Positions 1 through 5,481 of a stretch of DNA of 6,154 nt are shown here, in pieces (position 1 is the first letter of the stretch; the number at the start of each line of letters is the position of its first letter). Origin of the DNA: Elusimicrobia bacterium RIFCSPLOWO2_01_FULL_59_12 (GTDB taxonomy: Bacteria > Elusimicrobiota > Elusimicrobia > 2-01-FULL-59-12). A program made the position numbers and the translations under genes. The DNA lies in the NCBI GenBank assembly GCA_001800075.1, contig MGUR01000071.1, positions 12,144 to 18,297 of the forward strand, in the 5' to 3' direction. The notes below the pieces were generated by a model. The model was not told where the DNA came from and did not search any database. It saw nothing but the letters and a program-made list of their open reading frames with translations.

Positions 1-30
1 GACTGGATGCCGGCTTCCGCCGGCATGACG
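1..30. repeat. Right part of a dispersed hairpin repeat, cut by the window edge
   Basis: A perfect 8-bp inverted repeat (ATGCCGGC at 7-14, GCCGGCAT at 19-26) closes on a 4-base TTCC loop. It is preceded by ACTGGAT (2-8) and followed by ATGACG (25-30). This layout, CTGGAT-hairpin-ATGACG, is the right half of a class of intergenic repeats common in many bacterial genomes; the left half of a similar unit lies at the other end of the window. It has no T-run, so it is not an intrinsic terminator on the + strand. It ends only 6 bases before the glyA Shine-Dalgarno, which leaves no room for a separate promoter between the two. Confidence 0.7.
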
Positions 31-36
31 AAGATT

Positions 37-41
37 AGGAG
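37..41 (+). promoter_or_regulatory. Shine-Dalgarno of glyA
   Basis: AGGAG lies 5 bases upstream of the GTG at 47. It supports the GTG start, because no ATG in this frame lies near the point where SHMT homology begins. Confidence 0.75.
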
Positions 42-46
42 CCGTT

Positions 47-1300
47 GTGAAAAGCATTTTAAAGAAGCAGGATCCCGCATTGTTCAAAGCCATCCAGGGC
101 GAGACCCGGCGCCAGGCCTGGACGCTGGAGCTGATCGCGTCCGAAAACATGGTATCGGAAGCGGTCCTGGAAGCGCAGGGCAGCGTCCTCACCAATAAAT
201 ACGCCGAAGGGTATCCCGGCAAACGCTATTACGGCGGCTGTGAGTTTGTGGATGTGGCCGAGAGCCTGGCGATCGAGCGGGCGAAGAAACTTTTCGGCGC
301 CGAGCACGTCAATGTCCAGCCCCATTCCGGGACTTCGGCCAATCTCGCGGTGTATCTCTCGGTCATGAATATCGGCGATACCTTGATGGGCATGAGCCTT
401 GCCCACGGCGGGCACCTTTCGCACGGCCACCCGCTGAATTTCTCTGGTAAATACTTCAAGGTCGTGGGGTTCACAGTCCGGCAGGACACCGAACAGATCG
501 ATTACGATGAAGCGGAACGGCTGGCCTTGGAGCACAGACCGAAACTGATCTGCGTGGGCGCCTCCGCCTACTCGCGCGTGTTTGACTGGGCGCGTTTTCG
601 GCAGATCTGCGATAAAGCGGGCGCTATCTACATGGCTGACATCGCGCATTACGCCGGGTTGATCGCCTCCGGGGTTTATCCCAGTCCCGTTCCTTATTGT
701 GATTTTGTAACGACCACCACCCACAAGACCCTGCGCGGGCCGCGCGGCGGGATGATCCTGTGCAAGGCGTCATTTGCGCCCGCGCTCGACAAGCTGATCT
801 TTCCGGGGGCGCAGGGCGGGCCGCTGATGCATGTCATCGCCGCCAAGGCCGCGGCGTTCGGCGAGGCGCTGAAATCTTCCTTCAAGGTGTACCAGAAGCA
901 GGTCCTCGCCAACGCGCGCGCGCTGGCCAAACACCTGGCCGGCCTTGGATTCCGGATTGTCTCCGGAGGGACGGATTGCCACATGTTTTTGCTCGACCTC
1001 CGGCCGAAGAGCATCACCGGCGCGGAAGCGGAGAAGCTGCTGGACCAGGCCGGCATCACGGTGAACAAAAACGCGATCCCGTACGATCCGCAAAAACCGA
1101 TGATCGCCAGCGGCATCCGCATCGGCACCCCGGCGATCACCACGCGCGGGCTGAAGGAACGCGATATGGTCAAAATCGCCGGATGGATCCATGACGCTAT
1201 CCAACGCCGTGATGACGCGGCCGCGATCGCCCGGATCCGCAAAGAGGTGAAATCGCTTTGTTTAAAGCATCCGATGTACAAAGAAAGATTGCGTGGTTAG
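47..1300 (+). CDS. glyA: Serine hydroxymethyltransferase
   Basis: This PLP enzyme (417 aa, the same length as E. coli GlyA) interconverts serine plus tetrahydrofolate with glycine plus 5,10-methylene-THF in the cytoplasm, feeding one-carbon metabolism. Family signatures run the full length: ELIASEN (28-34), the TNKYAEGYPGKRYYGGCE block (49-66), VQPHSG, LAHGGHLSHG (about 118-127), the PLP-ring aspartate D198 in ADIAHYAGL, the Schiff-base lysine K227 in TTTTHKTLRGPRGG, PGAQGGPLMH, and the substrate-carboxylate arginine R358 in SGIRIGTPAITTRG. No catalytic residue is missing. A mild oddity is tyrosine after the DIAH histidine, where E. coli GlyA has valine. The start is GTG with a good AGGAG. 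No promoter is visible in the window, so transcription probably enters from upstream. The reading frame ends 108 bases before the next gene, across a repeat pair. A glyA gene next to UDP-GlcNAc 2-epimerase genes is also seen in Bacillus-type genomes. Confidence 0.98.
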   Translation: MKSILKKQDPALFKAIQGETRRQAWTLELIASENMVSEAVLEAQGSVLTNKYAEGYPGKRYYGGCEFVDVAESLAIERAKKLFGAEHVNVQPHSGTSANLAVYLSVMNIGDTLMGMSLAHGGHLSHGHPLNFSGKYFKVVGFTVRQDTEQIDYDEAERLALEHRPKLICVGASAYSRVFDWARFRQICDKAGAIYMADIAHYAGLIASGVYPSPVPYCDFVTTTTHKTLRGPRGGMILCKASFAPALDKLIFPGAQGGPLMHVIAAKAAAFGEALKSSFKVYQKQVLANARALAKHLAGLGFRIVSGGTDCHMFLLDLRPKSITGAEAEKLLDQAGITVNKNAIPYDPQKPMIASGIRIGTPAITTRGLKERDMVKIAGWIHDAIQRRDDAAAIARIRKEVKSLCLKHPMYKERLRG

Positions 1301-1310
1301 TCCTCTGATT

Positions 1311-1346
1311 CCTTCTCCCGCAAGGGGAGAAGGCAAGGATGAGGGG
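1311..1346 (+). repeat. C/G-rich hairpin repeat, copy 1
   Basis: CCTTCTCCC (1311-1319) pairs perfectly with GGGAGAAGG (1325-1333) around a GCAAG loop. A purine-rich tail ending TGAGGGG (1340-1346) follows. The unit is 36 bases and matches the reverse complement of copy 2 at 26 of 36 positions. It resembles a well-known family of dispersed palindromes with CCCTCTCCC...GGGAGAGGG stems. There is no T-tract, so a terminator role is not supported by sequence. Confidence 0.8.
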
Positions 1347-1362
1347 GGACGGTACATGGCTA

Positions 1363-1398
1363 CCCCTCACCCCCACCCTCTCCCACAGGGGGAGAGGG
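1363..1398 (-). repeat. C/G-rich hairpin repeat, copy 2, inverted
   Basis: CCCTCTCCC (1376-1384) pairs with GGGAGAGGG (1390-1398) around a 5-base loop, with CCCCTCA (1363-1369) outside. Read on the - strand it is the same 36-base unit as copy 1. The two copies differ at one stem pair, T-A in copy 1 and C-G in copy 2, and pairing is kept. Translated on the + strand it gives PLTPTLSHRGRG, a peptide that recurs in spurious ORFs across bacterial genomes because of this repeat family. Its right arm runs into the ribosome binding region of the next gene. Confidence 0.8.
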
Positions 1399-1400
1399 GG
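1390..1400 (+). promoter_or_regulatory. Repeat-derived ribosome binding region of the wecA-like gene
   Basis: The purine run GGGAGAGGGGG ends 8 bases before the ATG at 1409 and 2 bases before an alternative GTG at 1403. Most of it is the right arm of hairpin copy 2, so the same bases either pair in the hairpin or are free for 16S rRNA. AGGGGG at 1395-1400 spaces well to the ATG; GGAG at 1391-1394 spaces well to the GTG. Confidence 0.5.
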
Positions 1401-1408
1401 AAGTGTTT

Positions 1409-2455
1409 ATGGGAAATGTCTATTTAGCGGGATTTATCGTGGCGTGCGTGGCCAGTTTCACGGCCACCCCGTTTTCCATCTGGCTGGCCAAACGCTGGAA
1501 TGTCCTGGACCAGCCGGACCCCCGCAAAGTCCATAAAGCCGCCATTCCCCGCTGGGGCGGCGCCGGGATCTACATTGGGATCCTGGTTGCCATCATCGGA
1601 CTCTATGTCGGATTTCCCTACTTCCGCATGCTGCTGGAGTATAGGCACTCCATTTACGAGCAAGGCCGCTTGCTGGGCATCATCTCGCTGGACAAGCAGC
1701 TGGCCGGGATCCTGGTCGGCTTTACCGCCGTGATGGTGCTCGGGATGATCGATGACAAGCGCGGCGTGCCGGCCATATCGAAGTTGCTGACACAGATCAT
1801 CGCGTCCCTGGTCGCGCTCAACTACGGCGTTCAAATCTCCGGCCTGCGCCTGCCCTTTTTGGATTCCTACGTCCAATTCCCTATCCTGTTATCGCAGGTC
1901 ATCACCGTGTTCTGGATCATCGGTTTCATGAACGCGCTGAACCTCGCGGACGGGCTGGACGGCCTGGCGGCCGGGCTGGCGGCCATCGCCTCCGCGACGT
2001 TTCTGGCGGTGGCGATCATCCAAGGGAGCACGGAAACCACCTTTATTTCCAAACAGCTCAAACTGGCCGGTGTCTTGTCGGCCGTGCTTTGCGGCAGCTG
2101 CTTGGGGTTTCTCCCCTATAACTTTTCACCGGCCAAAGTGTTCATGGGGGACGGCGGGGCGCTGGGGATCGGGTTTTTGCTCGGGGCGATCACCGTCATC
2201 GGGACGCTCAAAACCACGGCGGTCCTTTCGATCATGATCCCGGTCATCGTGGTGGCCCTCCCGGTGATTGACGTCAGCCTGGCGATTTTCCGCCGGTTCC
2301 ATCGCAAGACGCGCATCACCGATCCCGACAGGGAACATCTGCATCATCGTTTGCTAAACTTAGGCTGGACCGCGCGGGAAGTCGTGCTTTTGGTGTACGT
2401 GCTGACGTTGATTCTATCGGTGGTCGCCATTTTCCTGGCCATCGTCAAGGAGTAG
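1409..2455 (+). CDS. wecA: Polyprenyl-phosphate GlcNAc-1-phosphate transferase (WecA/TagO family)
   Basis: This polytopic membrane enzyme of the MraY/WecA/TagO family (348 aa) transfers a HexNAc-1-phosphate, most likely GlcNAc-1-P from UDP-GlcNAc, to undecaprenyl phosphate at the inner face of the membrane, the first step of a lipid-linked glycan. About ten or eleven hydrophobic helices are visible. Family motifs are DQPDPRKVHKAAIPRWGG (34-51), the Mg2+-site aspartates D115-D116 in GMIDDKRG, NALNLADGLDGLAAG with N178, D181 and D184, FMGDGG with D248, and the C-terminal HLHH at 310-313, typical of the WecA/TagO branch rather than MraY. An in-frame GTG at 1403 would add two residues; I prefer ATG on spacing and on where homology begins. 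The gene ends 3 bases before the 2-epimerase, and its last codons carry that gene's Shine-Dalgarno. The exact sugar cannot be read from the sequence, so tagO is an equally fair name. Confidence 0.92.
   Translation: MGNVYLAGFIVACVASFTATPFSIWLAKRWNVLDQPDPRKVHKAAIPRWGGAGIYIGILVAIIGLYVGFPYFRMLLEYRHSIYEQGRLLGIISLDKQLAGILVGFTAVMVLGMIDDKRGVPAISKLLTQIIASLVALNYGVQISGLRLPFLDSYVQFPILLSQVITVFWIIGFMNALNLADGLDGLAAGLAAIASATFLAVAIIQGSTETTFISKQLKLAGVLSAVLCGSCLGFLPYNFSPAKVFMGDGGALGIGFLLGAITVIGTLKTTAVLSIMIPVIVVALPVIDVSLAIFRRFHRKTRITDPDREHLHHRLLNLGWTAREVVLLVYVLTLILSVVAIFLAIVKE
2447..2452 (+). promoter_or_regulatory. Shine-Dalgarno of wecB inside the end of the preceding gene
   Basis: AAGGAG sits in the last sense codons of the transferase gene, 6 bases before the GTG at 2459. 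It supports the GTG start and translational coupling. Confidence 0.8.
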
Positions 2456-2458
2456 TCG

Positions 2459-3658
2459 GTGAAGCGGACAACCCCCTTAAAAATCCTCTGCGTCTTCGGC
2501 ACACGGCCCGAGGCCATCAAAATGGCTCCCGTGGTGCGGTCCCTGCGCAAGCGCCCGAACGATTTCACCACCACCGTGGTGGTCACCGCCCAGCATCGAA
2601 AGATGCTGGATCAGGTCATGAACCTGTTTCATATTCAGTCCGATCACGACCTGGACATCATGATCCAGAACCAGTCGCTGGAGTACGTGGTGACGCAAGT
2701 CCTCACCAACCTGCCGCCGATCCTGAAAAAAGAGTCCCCCGAACTGGTGCTGGTGCACGGCGACACGGTCACCACCTTCGCGGCGGCGCTGGCCGCGTTT
2801 TATCAGAAGATCCCCGTCGGCCACGTGGAAGCGGGCCTGCGCTCCTTTGACAAGGACAACCCGTTCCCCGAGGAATCCAGCCGCGTGCTCGCGGACGCGC
2901 TCTGTACCCTGCACTTTGCCCCGACGCATAAAGCGAAAGAAAATTTGCTGAAAGAGAATATCTCGCCGGAGCGCATCTTCGTCACGGGAAATACCGTCAC
3001 CGACGCCCTGTTCATCGCCATCAAAGAATCGCATGATTGGACCGACCCCGCCCTGAAAGCCATCTTCAACGCCGCGGGGCCGACCGTGGCGTCCCAACCG
3101 GGCTCCGAAATGATTCTGGTCACCGCGCACCGCCGGGAAAACCACGGCGCTCCGCTGCAGAACGTGTTTCGCGCGCTTCGGCGAATCGTGGATTCGCGCC
3201 CGGGCGCCTACGTCGTCTATCCGGTGCATTTGAACCCGAATGTCCAGCAGTCCGCCAACGACATCCTGGGCAACCACCCGCGGATTCATCTTATTCCCCC
3301 GGTGGATTATCTCGATCTGGTGAACCTGCTGCAGCGCGCGCATCTGGTCGTGACGGATTCCGGCGGCATTCAGGAGGAGGCGCCCGCGCTCGGCAAGCCG
3401 GTGCTGGTCTTGCGCAAGGTCACGGAGCGCCCGGAGGCCGTGGCGGCGGGCACCGCGAAGGTGATCGGCGTGGAAGAAGAGGGCGTCTATCAAGCGATCC
3501 ACAAGCTGTTGACCGATCAGCGCGCTTACGGCCGCATGGCGAACGCCGTCAACCCGTACGGCGACGGGAAGGCGACGCTGAGGATCCTGGACGCGATCCG
3601 CTACCACTTTGAAATGTGGGATGAACGTCCCGCCGAATTTTTAGGAGACCTCTCATGA
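2459..3658 (+). CDS. wecB: UDP-N-acetylglucosamine 2-epimerase (non-hydrolysing)
   Basis: This soluble enzyme (399 aa) interconverts UDP-GlcNAc and UDP-ManNAc, giving the ManNAc donor for surface glycans. It has the two Rossmann-like halves of the GT-B fold. Visible signatures are FGTRPEAIKMAP (13-24, with R16 and K21), TAQHRKMLDQ (43-52), VHGDT with D102, GHVEAGLRS with E124, NPFPEE with E138, TGNTVTDAL (176-184), TAHRREN with H224, YPVHLNP, TDSGGIQEEAPALGKPVLVLR and TERPEAVAAGT. These cover the catalytic and UDP-binding residues of E. coli WecB and B. subtilis MnaA. The length is slightly above the usual 370-385 aa, owing to a short basic N-terminal extension and a C-terminal tail. The non-hydrolysing type is favoured because it is a single epimerase domain next to a WecA/TagO enzyme. 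The GTG start has a strong Shine-Dalgarno. The stop overlaps the next start by 4 bases (ATGA at 3655-3658). Confidence 0.96.
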   Translation: MKRTTPLKILCVFGTRPEAIKMAPVVRSLRKRPNDFTTTVVVTAQHRKMLDQVMNLFHIQSDHDLDIMIQNQSLEYVVTQVLTNLPPILKKESPELVLVHGDTVTTFAAALAAFYQKIPVGHVEAGLRSFDKDNPFPEESSRVLADALCTLHFAPTHKAKENLLKENISPERIFVTGNTVTDALFIAIKESHDWTDPALKAIFNAAGPTVASQPGSEMILVTAHRRENHGAPLQNVFRALRRIVDSRPGAYVVYPVHLNPNVQQSANDILGNHPRIHLIPPVDYLDLVNLLQRAHLVVTDSGGIQEEAPALGKPVLVLRKVTERPEAVAAGTAKVIGVEEEGVYQAIHKLLTDQRAYGRMANAVNPYGDGKATLRILDAIRYHFEMWDERPAEFLGDLS

Positions 3659-4077
3659 GTTGGTTTTTCAACGCCCTCCTGGCCGCTCTCTGCTGGGGGT
3701 TCGCGCCCTTTTTTGAAAAAGCGGGCCTCCGGTCTATGCAGGATCCCATGCTGGGCGTGTTTGTCCGTTCGATCGGGGTCGTCGCCGGCACGCTCTGCCT
3801 CCTTCCGTTTTTTCCGCGGGCGGCCTCCCAACTGGCGGCCATCCCGACCCGGCAGCTGGTCTATCTATTGATCGGGGGACTTCTGGCCAGCGTGGTCGGG
3901 CAGTCCTTTTTTTACCGCGCGCTGAAGCACGGTGAAGTCTCCCGCGCGGTGGCCGTCGGGGCCTCGTATCCGATTGTGTCGTGTCTTCTCGGGCTCTTGG
4001 TCTTGAAAGAACCGTTGACAGCCGCCAAAGCGCTGGGGATCGCCTTGGTGCTGATCGGCATCAATCTGCTGAGGTAA
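3655..4077 (+). CDS. Half-size EamA/DMT-family membrane protein
   Basis: This 140-aa protein carries one EamA repeat instead of the usual two. About five hydrophobic helices are visible, near residues 3-20, 33-53, 67-86, 93-113 and 120-139. Recognisable EamA features are ALCWGFAPFFEKAGL at the N-terminus, FYRALKHGEVSRAVAVGASYP in the middle, and LKEPLTAAKALGIALVLIGINLL at the end. It resembles the short COG2510-type proteins, whose substrates are mostly unknown; half-size DMT proteins generally work as dimers. Its place directly after the transferase and epimerase, with a 4-base overlap and AGGAG at 3643-3647 inside wecB, suggests a role in the same envelope pathway, perhaps lipid-intermediate or small-molecule transport as for ArnE/ArnF. 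That is inference only. It ends cleanly at TAA with no sign that a second half was lost: the next gene starts 4 bases later. Confidence 0.85.
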   Translation: MSWFFNALLAALCWGFAPFFEKAGLRSMQDPMLGVFVRSIGVVAGTLCLLPFFPRAASQLAAIPTRQLVYLLIGGLLASVVGQSFFYRALKHGEVSRAVAVGASYPIVSCLLGLLVLKEPLTAAKALGIALVLIGINLLR

Positions 4078-4081
4078 CCCG

Positions 4082-4579
4082 ATGCCCCAGGACTTTTCAT
4101 TTGATGTGGTCTCCAAACTCGACCTTCAGGAAGTTGAAAACGCGGTCCACCAGGCCAACAAGGAGATCTCCACACGTTTTGATTTCAAGGGAAGCGTGTC
4201 ACGCATCGAATGGGATAAAAAAGAAGCCCAATTGACCTTGTTCTCGGATGATGAACAGAAGCTGAAAAGCGTCAATGACGTCATCCAGGGCAAACTGGTC
4301 AGGCGCGGGGTGTCCCTGAAGAGCCTGGACTATAAGTCCATCGAACCGGCGGAGCGCGCCACGGTCCGCCAGCTTGTTAAACTCACGCAGGGCATCGCAT
4401 CGGATAAAGCCAAGTCCATTGTCCAGGCGATCAAGGAAATGAAACTGAAGGTTCAAGCCAGTATCCAGGGGGACCAGCTTCGCGTCACCGGCCGCTCCAA
4501 AGACGACCTGCAGGGGGTGATCAACTTCCTGCGCGCGGCCGATTTCGGCCTTCCCCTGCAGTTCCTCAACTACCGATGA
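4082..4579 (+). CDS. yajQ: YajQ-family nucleotide-binding protein
   Basis: This 165-aa protein matches the YajQ family over its full length (usual size about 160 aa, two ferredoxin-like domains). Matching blocks are FSFDVVSKLDLQEVENAV (5-22), EISTRFDFKG, GKLVRRGVSLKSLDY, the VKLTQGIASDKAKSIVQAIKE helix, and LKVQASIQGDQLRVTGRSKDDLQGVINFLRAADFGLPLQFLNYR at the end. Family members bind nucleic acids or nucleotides; the Xanthomonas homologue XC_3703 is a c-di-GMP receptor that acts with a transcription factor. Whether this protein binds c-di-GMP cannot be told from the sequence. GAGG at 4071-4074 gives 7 bases of spacing to ATG and lies in the end of the DMT gene. The stop overlaps the RNase HI start (ATGA at 4576-4579). 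The last 70 bases carry a nested inverted repeat just ahead of that start. Confidence 0.94.
   Translation: MPQDFSFDVVSKLDLQEVENAVHQANKEISTRFDFKGSVSRIEWDKKEAQLTLFSDDEQKLKSVNDVIQGKLVRRGVSLKSLDYKSIEPAERATVRQLVKLTQGIASDKAKSIVQAIKEMKLKVQASIQGDQLRVTGRSKDDLQGVINFLRAADFGLPLQFLNYR
4508..4561 (+). other. Nested inverted repeat in the 3' end of yajQ
   Basis: CTGCAGGGG (4508-4516) is the exact reverse complement of CCCCTGCAG (4553-4561). Inside the loop GGCCGA (4537-4542) pairs with TCGGCC (4545-4550). The fold would end 14 bases before the rnhA ATG at 4576, which has no Shine-Dalgarno. It sits in conserved YajQ coding sequence and both outer arms include a Leu-Gln codon pair, so chance is a real alternative. 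Confidence 0.35.
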
Positions 4580-5040
4580 ACCTCACCACCTATTCGGACG
4601 GAGGCGCCCGGGGAAATCCCGGCCCCGCCGCTGTCGGCGTGGTCCTCTGTGACGAGCAGGGGAACGTCCTTCACGAAGCATCCCGGACGATCGGGGAACG
4701 CACGAACAATCAGGCGGAGTACGAGGCGATGCTCCTGGCGCTCGGCCTGGCGCGCCAGCATAAGGCCCGCCGCCTCCGCTGTTTCGCGGACAGCGAACTC
4801 CTGATCTATCAGATGCAGGGCGTCTACCGGATCAAAGATAGTCATCTGAAGGCGCTCGCTGAAAAAGTAAAATCGCTCGCGATGGAATTTGATTCCGTGG
4901 TGTTTCAGCAGGTCCCCCGGTCGCACCCGATGATCACGCGGGCCGACTGGCTGCTGAACCAGACGCTGAATAGAGCGGAACTCAAGGGGCGTGCGCGCCC
5001 GGCAGGCAAGGCCCCGACCAAGCAAGGAGAATTGTTTTGA
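4576..5040 (+). CDS. rnhA: Ribonuclease HI
   Basis: This 154-aa endonuclease cuts the RNA strand of RNA-DNA hybrids, acting in R-loop and primer removal. The RNase H fold is complete, with all four metal-binding acidic residues: D8 in YSDGGARGNPGPAA, E48 in NNQAEYEA, D72 in FADSELL and D124 in RADWLLNQ. It is the short type without the basic handle of E. coli RnhA. After the catalytic domain comes a basic, Pro/Ala-rich tail of about 24 residues ending exactly in QGELF, which resembles a sliding-clamp binding peptide. The ATG overlaps the yajQ stop, no Shine-Dalgarno precedes it, and no other in-frame start lies upstream, so expression probably depends on coupling to yajQ. Its own stop overlaps the next start (TTGA at 5037-5040). 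rnhA is used for the family and does not imply orthology to the E. coli gene. Confidence 0.93.
   Translation: MNLTTYSDGGARGNPGPAAVGVVLCDEQGNVLHEASRTIGERTNNQAEYEAMLLALGLARQHKARRLRCFADSELLIYQMQGVYRIKDSHLKALAEKVKSLAMEFDSVVFQQVPRSHPMITRADWLLNQTLNRAELKGRARPAGKAPTKQGELF
5025..5029 (+). promoter_or_regulatory. Shine-Dalgarno deciding the TTG start of the YvlD-like gene
   Basis: AGGAG lies 7 bases before TTG at 5037, inside the last codons of rnhA. The first in-frame ATG falls at residue 17, inside the first membrane helix, so the TTG start is strongly preferred. Confidence 0.75.
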
Positions 5041-5420
5041 AGCTGTTTTTCCTTCGGTGGGTCAGCAACTCGATCGCGCTGATGCTCACCGCCTTTTTCC
5101 TGTCTTCCGGGATCTGGTTTGAAAGCTGGCAGGCCTGCCTGGCCGGCGCACTGGTGCTGGGTCTATTAAACGCCTTTGTGCGGCCGGTGCTTCTGTTTCT
5201 TACACTGCCCCTGAATATCCTGACCCTGGGATTATTCACGATCTTCCTGAACGCGGCCATATTTTTCAGCGTGGGCTACATCATTGAAGACGTGATGATC
5301 CGCAACTACTCCTGGGCGATCGCCGGGTCCCTGATGTTTTCCGTTTTCAGCACGGCCCTGAGCTGGCTCTTCCATGAGCGCCGCCAGTTCAACGTCCGCT
5401 TCCACCTCTGGCGCCTGTAG
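5037..5420 (+). CDS. YvlD-like four-helix membrane protein ('phage holin family IV')
   Basis: This 127-aa integral membrane protein belongs to the family typified by B. subtilis YvlD, often labelled phage holin family IV. Its hallmark is the block LVLGLLNAFVRPVLLFLTLPLNILTLGLFTIFLNA at about 40-74, with the conserved N-x-x-x-R-P and LTLP segments. About four hydrophobic helices are visible, near 7-24, 31-48, 50-78 and 92-113, followed by a basic tail. The holin label comes from size and topology. Nothing here (no endolysin, no phage genes) suggests lysis, and a role in membrane or envelope upkeep is more likely. The start is TTG, overlapping the rnhA stop by 4 bases, with a good Shine-Dalgarno. 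This is the last gene of the tightly packed run. No T-run hairpin follows it, so the operon end is not marked by an intrinsic terminator that I can see. Confidence 0.88.
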   Translation: MKLFFLRWVSNSIALMLTAFFLSSGIWFESWQACLAGALVLGLLNAFVRPVLLFLTLPLNILTLGLFTIFLNAAIFFSVGYIIEDVMIRNYSWAIAGSLMFSVFSTALSWLFHERRQFNVRFHLWRL

Positions 5421-5444
5421 AGGTCTGGCTCCCCTGCGCGCTGT

Positions 5445-5473
5445 TTGACCTTTCCTCGACGGTGTTGCACAAT
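5445..5473 (+). promoter_or_regulatory. Possible sigma70-type promoter for the LysM gene
   Basis: TTGACC (5445-5450) and CACAAT (5468-5473) are 17 bases apart. They match the -35 consensus at 5 of 6 positions and the -10 consensus at 4 of 6. It lies in the only real gap after the operon. Transcription from it would begin at about 5480, almost at the ATG at 5482. The -10 is weak, so this is a candidate only. Confidence 0.4.
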
Positions 5474-5481
5474 AGATACGG

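Noticed and set aside
59..724. Antisense open frame (221 codons) opposite glyA
   Set aside because: It is a shadow of the GC-rich glyA codons; no family motif and no reason to prefer it over SHMT.
1311..1333. Hairpin after glyA as an intrinsic terminator
   Set aside because: The stem is followed by CAAGGATGAGG with no T-run, and a related inverted copy lies close by; a dispersed repeat explains it better.
1339..1536. Small + strand open frame across the glyA-wecA gap
   Set aside because: Its start encodes the repeat-derived peptide PLTPTLSHRGRG and the rest is wecA read out of frame; it is a repeat artefact.
2567..2583. Perfect 8-bp inverted repeat (ACCACCAC / GTGGTGGT) in wecB, as an operator
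   Set aside because: It is made by the codons of the Thr-Thr-Thr-Val-Val-Val strand of the protein; coding constraint explains it.
3181..3197. GCGAATC / GATTCGC hairpin inside wecB
   Set aside because: A single 7-bp stem in coding sequence with no start, stop or other signal near it; chance is enough.
2477..3607. Long antisense open frame (376 codons) opposite wecB
   Set aside because: It is rich in Arg, His, Asp and Gly, as expected from the reverse frame of GC-rich coding sequence, has no recognisable motif, and lies fully over a gene with complete family signatures.
5037..5420. Holin of a prophage lysis cassette
   Set aside because: The family name only reflects similarity in size and topology; no endolysin, spanin or other phage gene is near, and the gene is coupled to a housekeeping RNase HI.
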